From the NCBI GenBank assembly GCA_029859145.1, contig JAOUDT010000034.1, positions 1 through 10,012 of the forward strand: a DNA stretch of 10,012 bases. The letters run 5' to 3'. The translations under genes were made by a program, and so were the position numbers. Under the pieces are notes generated by a model. That model ran no database searches, was not told where the DNA came from, and worked only from the letters and a program-made list of their open reading frames with translations. The number at the start of each line of letters is the position of its first letter. The stretch's first letter is position 1. Source of the DNA: Dehalococcoidia bacterium (GTDB taxonomy: Bacteria; Chloroflexota; Dehalococcoidia; GIF9; AB-539-J10). This document shows, in pieces, positions 1 through 5,729 of the stretch.

Positions 1-477
1 CAGGCGGAAACCCAGACTATTGAAGTTAGCTATGGAGATTATCATCTCTCCTTGAGGCTTGAGTACGCGGGCAATCTCCTCCATTGTTTTGTCGGGGGAG
101 AGGAAATGGTCCAACGCCCCCTTACACATGACCTTGTCAAAGGAGTGCGGCTTAAAAGGAAGGTTCTCCCCTATTCCCTGGGCCAAAGCTACGCGGGAGC
201 TACTTTGACTGAGGTACTCTTTGGCTCGGACCAGCATTACTCGGGACGGTTCCAGCCCGACGACCTGCGCTCCCTTTTCGCATAGCTGTGCTCCATCAAT
301 TGCCCTGCCGCAGCCGACATCCAGTATTAGTTCTCCATGACCGGCCGCTACTTCTTTCAGAGTCAAACGGAGCATCTGCTGGAATAGGAAGTCAAGGTTG
401 GGGTAGACCACGGCAGGGACCACGTCGTCGTCATTCCATTCCAGGTCGATTTTTTCCGTATTGTGGTTTTGTATCAT
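1..477 (-). CDS. Class I SAM-dependent methyltransferase, 3' end outside window
   Basis: The reverse strand encodes 159 codons without a stop up to the window edge, so the C-terminus is missing. Visible in the translation: SAM-binding motif I LDVGCG (residues 52-57), an acidic residue ending the second strand (GLEP, Glu76, expected to bind the SAM ribose), a motif like NLPFKPHSFDKV near 105-116, and the post-motif helix EEIARVLKPQGEMIIS around 133-148. This order is that of the Methyltransf_11 (UbiE/BioC-like) family. The substrate cannot be told from the sequence; nothing before motif I is diagnostic. The gene follows the ACD alpha gene with no room for a separate promoter, so it is probably the last visible member of that operon. 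The start is uncertain: ATG at 477 has no clear Shine-Dalgarno, while an in-frame GTG at 513 overlaps the stop of a nine-codon mini-ORF that has a strong one. Confidence 0.85.
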   Translation of the reverse strand, partial: MIQNHNTEKIDLEWNDDDVVPAVVYPNLDFLFQQMLRLTLKEVAAGHGELILDVGCGRAIDGAQLCEKGAQVVGLEPSRVMLVRAKEYLSQSSSRVALAQGIGENLPFKPHSFDKVMCKGALDHFLSPDKTMEEIARVLKPQGEMIISIANFNSLGFRL

Positions 478-535
478 GGTTCGAAATTCAGGTCGCGGGC
501 TTATCAAGTTCACACGGGGCCGCAGCTTGGCGGCC

Positions 536-1966
536 TCATTTAGCCTCCTGCCAGCAGGAATATTGGTTAAGTCTGCAGATGGCTCTGGCAGCACGTTCCA
601 TGGAACCAAAGACCGGGATGGAAGCCTCCAGGAGTCTCTGCTCGATCCGCAGTCTGTTTGCTTCAACAGAGCCAGGCGGTAGTACGACTATTACGGGTTT
701 ATTCTGCCGCCCTGCAAGCTCTATGAAGAATTCATTTATTTCCTCCAGTCCTTTTTGGGAATAAATTGGCAAGAGAATCTCCGTGTCCTCTTGTATCAAG
801 ACAACGTCGCCAATGGTGTCTTTTACTATTAGATCTATGGCTTGAAATAGGGTTGCCAGACCTCGGAATTGTGCCTGGCTGACATCTATTGGATTGCACA
901 GGATGCCGCCTACTTCTCCCAGGAGTTCGCTCAGTTTGCGCTTTGTCTCAAAAGAGAGAGGCGGCACCTGAAGTCCGTTCTCTATGCAGGCATCGCCAGC
1001 AGCTACGGAGTTGCCACCTCCTCCGTCGGCCAGGCCGCCAATAATGGCTGCGCGGATACCTTGCCCGTGTCCAAACTGTTGGAAAATAAGCAGGGTATCT
1101 GTCAATTCCTCCAAACTGTGCACTTCTATGGCGCCGGCTTGCTTCAGCGCGGCCGACCAGACGGCGGCTGAACTGGCTAGAGAACCGGTATGGGACAAGG
1201 CAGCCTGAGCGCCAGCTTCTGTCCTCCCTCCCTTCCAGACAACCAAAGGCTTGACCTCGGCCACTTTTCTCATCGTCTTGAAAAGACGGGTTCCGTCCCT
1301 TGTTCCTTCGAGGTATGCGCCGATTACTTTGGTCTTGGGGTCAGCAGCCATGTACTGCAGAAAATCGCTGGCATCCAAATCAATGCCGTTGCCAAAGCTG
1401 ACTCCCTTACTGTAGTTGATGTGGCGGGCTATGCCGATTGTCACCAGTTTGGTGGCAATGCCGCCGCTCTGGGAGACGAAGCCCACAGAACCGTTTTCAC
1501 CGAGTATTCCCATGAGGAGTGGGATTCTATGTTCCGGACAATACACACCTATGCAATTCGGGCCAATGATGCGCATGTTTCCCTGTCGTGCTTTGTCGAG
1601 CATTTGTTCCTCTAGCTTGCGTCCCTGTTGCGTATCCGTCTCGCTGAATCCGGCAGTGAAGAAATGGACAGCTTTGACATTTTTGGCTGCGCAATCATCG
1701 AGGAGCTCCAACGCAGACTGTCGAGGAACGGCTACAATAACGTAATCTACTTCTCCAGGAATCAGCCGGAGGCTGGGCAAAATCTTGAGGTCACCAATGC
1801 GACCGCCGCTGGAGCCAACGGGATAAATGAGTCCCGGGAAACCAGCAGAACGCAGGTTCTCCACCCATAGAGAGCCGGCTTTTATCGAAGTGGCCGATGC
1901 CCCGACCACTGCAATAGATTTGGGGTAGAAGATAGGCTCGAATTCCTTAAGCTTCTCCTCAAACAA
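536..1966 (-). CDS. acdA: ADP-forming acetyl/acyl-CoA synthetase, alpha (CoA-binding/ligase) subunit
   Basis: Family role: with the beta subunit it converts an acyl-CoA, ADP and phosphate to free acid, CoA and ATP through a phosphohistidine, giving substrate-level ATP in fermenting anaerobes; it acts in the cytosol. The 476 residues show the N-terminal CoA_binding Rossmann domain (SIAVVGAS at 17-24, IIGPNCIG at 133-140), then succinyl-CoA-ligase-like flavodoxin domains (VSQSGG at 164-169, AALSHTGS at 255-262, with His259 the expected phosphorylated residue, and NPID at 358-361). The length matches free-standing alpha subunits such as those of Pyrococcus, rather than the fused forms of about 700 residues. 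The start is TTG at 1966, chosen because an in-frame TGA lies 12 bases upstream and GAGG stands seven bases before the TTG. It lies 83 bases after the beta gene and probably shares its transcript. The acyl-CoA substrate is not determined. Confidence 0.92.
   Translation of the reverse strand: MFEEKLKEFEPIFYPKSIAVVGASATSIKAGSLWVENLRSAGFPGLIYPVGSSGGRIGDLKILPSLRLIPGEVDYVIVAVPRQSALELLDDCAAKNVKAVHFFTAGFSETDTQQGRKLEEQMLDKARQGNMRIIGPNCIGVYCPEHRIPLLMGILGENGSVGFVSQSGGIATKLVTIGIARHINYSKGVSFGNGIDLDASDFLQYMAADPKTKVIGAYLEGTRDGTRLFKTMRKVAEVKPLVVWKGGRTEAGAQAALSHTGSLASSAAVWSAALKQAGAIEVHSLEELTDTLLIFQQFGHGQGIRAAIIGGLADGGGGNSVAAGDACIENGLQVPPLSFETKRKLSELLGEVGGILCNPIDVSQAQFRGLATLFQAIDLIVKDTIGDVVLIQEDTEILLPIYSQKGLEEINEFFIELAGRQNKPVIVVLPPGSVEANRLRIEQRLLEASIPVFGSMERAARAICRLNQYSCWQEAK
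544..549 (-). promoter_or_regulatory. Strong Shine-Dalgarno (AGGAGG) inside the end of the ACD alpha gene
   Basis: AGGAGG reads on the minus strand just before the ACD alpha stop codon. The nearest ATG, at 539-537, overlaps that stop (ATGA) but opens a frame of only nine codons ending in TGA at 512-510. That TGA overlaps a GTG (513-511) lying in the methyltransferase frame. The site could thus serve translational coupling into the methyltransferase, either through the mini-ORF or by re-initiation. Confidence 0.5.
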
Positions 1967-2049
1967 AGTTAAGCCTCAGAAACCCTAGGATGTCTGGTGA
2001 GGACCATATCCAGCAAATTCTGGCCATTGGGACGGCAGCGTTTAGATTG

Positions 2050-2712
2050 TCATTCCAGGATTATTCGGGCATCAACCGCCACTGCCTTATCAGGATAGGC
2101 GAATATAGGATTAAGGTCGAGCTCTTTTATCTGGGGATTCTTCTCGACAAACTGAGACACTTTGACTATTAGCTGTTCCAGTGCCGGGATGCTGGCTGGC
2201 TTCTGGCCCCTGTAACCCTGCAGTACAGGATATCCTTTTATTTCCTTAATCATTTCCCGGGCATCTCTTTCTGTGACCGGAACTATTCTGAAAGAGACGT
2301 CCTTTAGCACCTCCACCAGTATACCGCCGAGACCAAACATGAGTACCGGCCCGAATTGAGCGTCCTTGCTCATTCCCACAATCACTTCCACTCCTGGCGG
2401 AGCCATTGTTTGTACCGATACACCGTCAATTCGGGCTTCCGGATACGCCTGTTTAACGGAGGATATAATCTGGCTGTAGGACTTGCCTACCTGAGCAGCA
2501 TTGGCCAGTCCTAATTTGACGCCGCCGGAATCACTTTTGTGCACCACATCGGTGGAGCTTATTTTCAACACCACGGGGAATCCCATTTCCCTGCTTATGG
2601 CAATAGCTTCCTTTTTGCTTCGGGCCAGCTTCGCCTCGACAACGGGTATGCCTGCTTTCTTAAGAAGCTCCTTGGATTCAACCTCGGTCAACAGATTCTG
2701 GCTCATTACCAT
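2050..2712 (-). CDS. acdB: ADP-forming acetyl/acyl-CoA synthetase, beta (ATP-grasp) subunit
   Basis: This is the nucleotide-binding partner of the alpha subunit: it takes the phosphoryl group from the alpha-subunit histidine and passes it to ADP. The 220 residues form one ATP-grasp_5 domain. Seen in the translation: VVLKI with Lys50 (expected nucleotide contact), VHKSDSGGV at 57-65 with His58 in the place of the beta-subunit histidine reported for archaeal ACD, FGLGG at 126-130, and the metal-binding ELDLNP at 197-202 followed by VDAR at 213-216. The length fits free-standing beta subunits. ATG at 2712 is favoured over ATG at 2706 because AAGGAG lies seven bases before it. It is the first gene after a sigma70-like promoter, with the alpha gene next. 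The beta-then-alpha order makes a complete two-subunit enzyme from one operon. Confidence 0.93.
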   Translation of the reverse strand: MVMSQNLLTEVESKELLKKAGIPVVEAKLARSKKEAIAISREMGFPVVLKISSTDVVHKSDSGGVKLGLANAAQVGKSYSQIISSVKQAYPEARIDGVSVQTMAPPGVEVIVGMSKDAQFGPVLMFGLGGILVEVLKDVSFRIVPVTERDAREMIKEIKGYPVLQGYRGQKPASIPALEQLIVKVSQFVEKNPQIKELDLNPIFAYPDKAVAVDARIILE

Positions 2713-2719
2713 CGCCTAT

Positions 2720-2725
2720 CTCCTT
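2720..2725 (-). promoter_or_regulatory. Ribosome binding site of the ACD beta gene
   Basis: AAGGAG on the minus strand stands seven bases before ATG 2712 and fixes that start rather than the in-frame ATG two codons later. Confidence 0.7.
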
Positions 2726-2757
2726 CCATGAGTGTGATTATTCAAAATTAGCCCTTT

Positions 2758-2786
2758 ATTGTAGCGCGTTGTTCATTTTTTCTCCA
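2758..2786 (-). promoter_or_regulatory. Putative sigma70-type promoter for the ACD beta-alpha-methyltransferase operon
   Basis: On the minus strand a TGGAGA hexamer (2786-2781, four of six matches to TTGACA) is followed after 17 bases by TACAAT (2763-2758, five of six matches to TATAAT). Transcription would begin near 2751, giving a leader of about 40 bases before the beta start at 2712. It sits in the 121-base gap after the PK_C gene, so the ACD genes need not depend on read-through. The call rests on visual matching only. Confidence 0.45.
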
Positions 2787-2833
2787 GCAAGTTTGCGCCT
2801 CTAGTTGCTCGCCAAGACATAGGAGATAGCCCA

Positions 2834-3397
2834 TCACCTAGGCTTGCACAGGATTTCTTTGACCTTCAACTCAAAGAAGTCCTGAGTATGAGCTGGCTTA
2901 ACGACCAGTGCGGTATCTGCTCCGCTCCCGGTGCCACCGATAGAGATTACCTCCTCATCTGTCCTTATGAGACCAGCATCGGCAGCCATGAGAACTATCT
3001 CGCAGGCTACTTTGGCGCCCTGCCCAAAGACCCTTAAGGTTTGAGCGATAACCTCATCCACTTGATAGGTATGGAACTTGCGGCGAACTGCCCTGCCTAC
3101 CCCGCCGAAAGCATGGGTGGCAGTCAGAATAAGTCCCCCTTTCTCCAGTATCTTGGACCGGTTTTCTGGCGTTAATTCCTGGGCATCGGGGGCTGGAAAC
3201 CCGGTACTGTGAGTAACTACCACTACCTTGTAGTTGGCGAACAGCTTCACCGCCTTCACCCCGGTTTCCCCGCTGCTGGACGCCACCACTACGGTTTTTA
3301 TCCCTGACTGCTCGGCCCGCTTCTTGGCTATTTCCAGGGTTTTCTCAGTGTTACCAGTACCCGGCTCAGGAAAATAGACACTCTGGATTTCCATCAT
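2834..3397 (-). CDS. Free-standing pyruvate kinase C-terminal (PK_C) domain-like protein
   Basis: The 187-residue product resembles stand-alone proteins built only from the alpha/beta domain found at the C-terminus of pyruvate kinase; it has no TIM-barrel and so no kinase active site. Visible marks are PEPGTGNT at 10-17, TVVVASSSGETG at 35-46, VVVVTHSTGF at 58-67, GLILTATHAFGGVGRA at 88-103 and IGGTGSGADTALVV at 153-166. Such proteins are known in archaea and some anaerobic bacteria; from memory, structures exist for Archaeoglobus and Methanothermobacter members, but no reaction is established. The Gly/Ser/Thr-rich loops suggest that a phosphate or nucleotide-type ligand is bound. The reading frame extends to TTG 3439, but AAGGAGG (3417-3411) lies inside that extension, so ATG 3397 (or ATG 3394) is the likelier start. 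It lies upstream of the ACD genes and divergent from the hydrolase. Confidence 0.82.
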   Translation of the reverse strand: MMEIQSVYFPEPGTGNTEKTLEIAKKRAEQSGIKTVVVASSSGETGVKAVKLFANYKVVVVTHSTGFPAPDAQELTPENRSKILEKGGLILTATHAFGGVGRAVRRKFHTYQVDEVIAQTLRVFGQGAKVACEIVLMAADAGLIRTDEEVISIGGTGSGADTALVVKPAHTQDFFELKVKEILCKPR

Positions 3398-3404
3398 ATC
3401 GGAA

Positions 3405-3434
3405 TTGACACCTCCTTCTTGACTATAATATCTT
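3405..3434 (+). promoter_or_regulatory. Possible promoter of the alpha/beta hydrolase gene, in the divergent gap
   Basis: A perfect TTGACA (3405-3410) is followed by a perfect TATAAT (3424-3429) with only 13 bases between them, too short for a normal sigma70 pair. TATCTT (3429-3434) at an 18-base spacing is an acceptable alternative. Either would start transcription about 7-12 bases before the hydrolase ATG at 3448, giving a very short leader. The -35 element lies between the Shine-Dalgarno and start codon of the divergent PK_C gene. Confidence 0.35.
3411..3417 (-). promoter_or_regulatory. Ribosome binding site of the PK_C-like gene
   Basis: AAGGAGG on the minus strand lies 13 bases before ATG 3397. 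The spacing is long, but no Shine-Dalgarno precedes the more upstream in-frame TTG at 3439, and this site would lie inside that longer reading. It therefore argues for the shorter, 187-residue protein. Confidence 0.6.
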
Positions 3435-3447
3435 ACCAAATAGAGAA

Positions 3448-4143
3448 ATGAGTATCATTTTTGTTCACGGTTCAGGCGGTTGTGGAGATATCTGGCGGTA
3501 TCAAACCGACTACTTCCCGGGTAGCCATGCTGTCGACCTGCCTGGACACCCCGATGGCCAGATCCTTAAGAGCGTAGAAGAATGTGTTGATTGGCTCAGC
3601 AAGTACATCAAAGAGAGGGGATTCGAAGATGTGGTTCTGGCTGGACACTCCTTAGGTGGGGCTATAGTCATGACGTATGCCCTCAGATACCCCCAGGAAC
3701 TGAAGGGAATCATCGTCATAGGCAGTGGGGCCAGGCTCAGGGTTCACCCTGAGTTTTTGGCTCCGTGCGAAGAAGCCATCAAGGGCGATGGTCGGAAGTG
3801 GTACAAACTGGTCGAAGAAATGTATCGCCTAACGCCGGCGGATTATAAGAGGGAAATCATGGAAAAACAGAAGGCCATTGGTCCTGCAGTCATGCTCAAT
3901 GACTTCCTGTGCTGTGAGAAGTTTGATGTCATGGACAGAGTCCACGAGATAAAGCTGCCGGCACTAATCATCTGCGGTGAATCGGACATAATGACGCCGG
4001 TCAAATACGCTAATTACCTGGGAGCCAGGATCGCTAACTCGAGGGTGGTGATTGTTCCTCGGGCTGGCCACTTTGTCCTTGCTGAGAAGCCGGGAGTGGT
4101 CAACAAAGCCATAGAGGATTTCCTTAGGGAGATACCTTCCTAG
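3448..4143 (+). CDS. Alpha/beta hydrolase (esterase/lactonase/thioesterase-type)
   Basis: The 231-residue protein is a compact alpha/beta-hydrolase fold enzyme, expected in the cytosol: no signal peptide or membrane segment is seen. Motifs in order are the oxyanion-hole loop FVHGSGG (5-11), the nucleophile elbow GHSLGG (66-71, Ser68), the acid loop ICGESDIMTP (175-184, Asp180) and RAGHFV (205-210, His208). This is a complete Ser-Asp-His triad. The cap region (about 95-165) is short and helical and does not identify the substrate; MenH-like, enol-lactonase-like and acyl-ester hydrolase roles all fit. ATG 3448 is the only reasonable in-frame start; its Shine-Dalgarno is weak (GAGAA directly before the ATG), and the protein begins right at the first core strand. 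It is followed by a 155-base gap with its own promoter, so it need not be co-transcribed with the downstream operon, though an ester-cleaving role in the same pathway is possible. Confidence 0.88.
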   Translation: MSIIFVHGSGGCGDIWRYQTDYFPGSHAVDLPGHPDGQILKSVEECVDWLSKYIKERGFEDVVLAGHSLGGAIVMTYALRYPQELKGIIVIGSGARLRVHPEFLAPCEEAIKGDGRKWYKLVEEMYRLTPADYKREIMEKQKAIGPAVMLNDFLCCEKFDVMDRVHEIKLPALIICGESDIMTPVKYANYLGARIANSRVVIVPRAGHFVLAEKPGVVNKAIEDFLREIPS

Positions 4144-4241
4144 AATCCCTCGGTCTTTGTAGGAGAGCCCTCTGCAAAAGTGATTTCGAAGCCCCCGACG
4201 CCGGGGACACCTTCAGAAATAGTCAACAATTTGCCCGAAAC

Positions 4242-4269
4242 TTGTGCTAAACTTCTTTGTTGATATAAC
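4242..4269 (+). promoter_or_regulatory. Putative extended -10 promoter for the flavoprotein/Fe-S/GlpA-like/kinase operon
   Basis: TGA followed directly by TATAAC (4264-4269, five of six matches) forms an extended -10 element. A weak -35, TTGTGC (4242-4247), stands 16 bases upstream. The predicted start near 4276 leaves a leader of about 23 bases before ATG 4299. The 155-base gap (4144-4298) also holds a GC-rich hairpin at 4193-4206 that lacks a T-run. No clear operator palindrome is seen. Confidence 0.5.
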
Positions 4270-4284
4270 CACAGGGGGTTGGAC

Positions 4285-4299
4285 ATGAGGTCGGCCTGA
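4285..4299 (+). other. Four-codon mini-ORF overlapping the flavoprotein start
   Basis: ATG AGG TCG GCC TGA ends in a TGATG overlap with the ATG at 4299. An AGGGGG stretch lies six bases before the mini-ORF start, and the GAGG within the mini-ORF lies eight bases before ATG 4299, so it can itself be the Shine-Dalgarno of the flavoprotein gene. The mini-ORF may be chance or may prime translation. Confidence 0.25.
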
Positions 4300-5729
4300 T
4301 GAAAGTCAAAACATACATGTCCCAGAAAGGCATCTTGCCCCGTGGCTTCATCGCGAGAGTGAGGCAGATCGTCGGGAACGAGCACTTCTCACAGCAAGAA
4401 GGCGACCTTATCTCATACAGTCTGGACTACTGGTTGTACGGCGTGTTCCTTTCTCAGAAGGGAGATTTGCCAGCGCTTCCTTCTGCCGTCATCTCCCCGG
4501 CATCCGCTGCCCAGATACAGGAAATTGTTCGATGTGCCGGCCAGTACAAGGTGCCCATCACACCATTCGGTGGAGGCTCTGGCGTACTTGGCGGAGCAAT
4601 CCCTCTGAATGGAAGCGTTGTACTGAACCTGCAAAGAATGAGCAAGTTCCTCAACCTGGACGAGCTCTCGCTTGTGGCTGAGTTTGAAGCGGGGATAATG
4701 GGGGCAAATCTGGAACTTGAGCTGAACCATCTCGGGTATTCGGCAGGCAATATCCCGCAGTCGCTTTACTGCTCCACTTTGGGCGGCTGGATTTCCACGC
4801 GGGCAGCCGGGCAGTTTTCCACCAAATACGGAAAGATCGAGGACATGGTGCTGGGCATGGAGGTCGTGCTGCCCGATGGCAATCTGTTGAACATCAGACC
4901 TGTTCCCAGAAGGTCGGTTGGGCCATCGCTGAAAGACCTCTTCCTGGGTGGCGAAGGCACACTCGGCATCGTAACCAGGGCAACCATTTCAATTCACCCG
5001 CTGCCCAGGCTGACAATCAAGCAGTCGTTCATTTTTCCTTCCATTGAGGTCGCTGTTGAGGTAGTGCGCCAGGTTCTGAGGGCCGAAGCCAGACCTGCCG
5101 TAGTCAGGATCTTTGACGAAGCGGAGAGCGGCAGATACTTCCCCAACATAGGGAGAAAGGTGGTCACGATCTTCATATCAGAGGGGGAAACCGAGTACAC
5201 AAACGTCGATGCCAGGGTCATCAGGCGCATCTCCAGGCAAAACGGAGGAAAATCCAGCGGCGAAGAGCCAGCCAACATCTGGCTGCAAAAAAGGTTTGAT
5301 ATCGGGCTTGGGCCCGTGCTGATGCAGTATGGTGGGATTGTTGATACCATCGAGGTGTCGGCCTTGTTTAAGGATGCTGTCGGGCTGTACAGGGATATGG
5401 TTGCTGGAATGAAGGCGGTTGAAGGCACGTTGGAGGTCTCCGGACATTACTCGCACTTCTATCGAGAAGGGGCCTGCCTGTACATCACCTTTGCCGGCAT
5501 CCCCAAGGACCCACTGCGTTACTATCAGGACACCTGGGACGCTGCCATGAAGGCTACGCTTCAAAACAACGGCTCGATAAGTCATCATCACGGCATCGGT
5601 TTCTGGAGGATTCAGTATCTGGAACAAGAACTGGGCGCCAGCGGAGTGAGGCTTTTGAAATCCATCAAGAGCGCACTCGACCCTGAAGGCATATTGAATC
5701 GAGGAAAACTTGTCGATGGCGGAAGATAA
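4299..5729 (+). CDS. FAD-binding oxidoreductase, VAO/alkyl-DHAP synthase (AGPS)-like
   Basis: The 476 residues form an N-terminal FAD_binding_4 (PCMH) domain and a C-terminal VAO-type cap. FAD-loop marks are TPFGGGSGVLGG (88-99), then GGWISTRAAGQFSTKYG (162-178), DMVLGMEVVLPDG (182-194) and GGEGTLGIVTRATI (217-230). The cap ends with SHFYREGACLY (385-395), SISHHHGIG (426-434) and ALDPEGILNRGKL (459-471). GGWIST, SHHHGIG and the Tyr-containing strand are hallmarks of alkyldihydroxyacetone-phosphate synthases, which swap the acyl chain of acyl-DHAP for a fatty alcohol; general GlcD-type hydroxyacid dehydrogenases lack most of them. No peroxisomal or membrane signal is seen. An in-frame stop at 4266 and GAGG before ATG 4299 fix the start. 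The next gene overlaps by 14 bases and is an electron-transfer protein. Canonical AGPS needs no electron acceptor, so a true dehydrogenase or an ether-cleaving role is possible. Confidence 0.85.
   Translation: MKVKTYMSQKGILPRGFIARVRQIVGNEHFSQQEGDLISYSLDYWLYGVFLSQKGDLPALPSAVISPASAAQIQEIVRCAGQYKVPITPFGGGSGVLGGAIPLNGSVVLNLQRMSKFLNLDELSLVAEFEAGIMGANLELELNHLGYSAGNIPQSLYCSTLGGWISTRAAGQFSTKYGKIEDMVLGMEVVLPDGNLLNIRPVPRRSVGPSLKDLFLGGEGTLGIVTRATISIHPLPRLTIKQSFIFPSIEVAVEVVRQVLRAEARPAVVRIFDEAESGRYFPNIGRKVVTIFISEGETEYTNVDARVIRRISRQNGGKSSGEEPANIWLQKRFDIGLGPVLMQYGGIVDTIEVSALFKDAVGLYRDMVAGMKAVEGTLEVSGHYSHFYREGACLYITFAGIPKDPLRYYQDTWDAAMKATLQNNGSISHHHGIGFWRIQYLEQELGASGVRLLKSIKSALDPEGILNRGKLVDGGR

Noticed and set aside
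2713..2832. Inverted repeat of CTATCTCC flanking the 121-base gap (2716-2723 and 2822-2829)
   Set aside because: Only eight identical bases, one copy covers the ACD beta Shine-Dalgarno, and there is no further symmetry; not enough to call an operator.
3398..3439. Longer PK_C reading starting at TTG 3439
   Set aside because: The strong Shine-Dalgarno lies inside this extension and nothing precedes the TTG; the family motif begins only after the ATG pair.
4193..4206. GC-rich hairpin (CCCCG, loop ACGC, CGGGG) after the hydrolase as a terminator
   Set aside because: The stem is only five pairs and is followed by ACACCTTC, with no T-run, so an intrinsic terminator is not supported.
4180..4263. 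27-codon GTG reading frame with an upstream AGGAGAG
   Set aside because: The spacing to the GTG is long, the product is proline-rich with no recognisable feature, and it overlaps the operon promoter; chance is more likely.
4299..5729. Straight annotation as a plasmalogen/ether-lipid biosynthetic AGPS
   Set aside because: Motifs fit, but the neighbours are catabolic (kinase, GlpA-like, CCG electron carrier) with no acyltransferase or reductase in view, so biosynthesis was not adopted.
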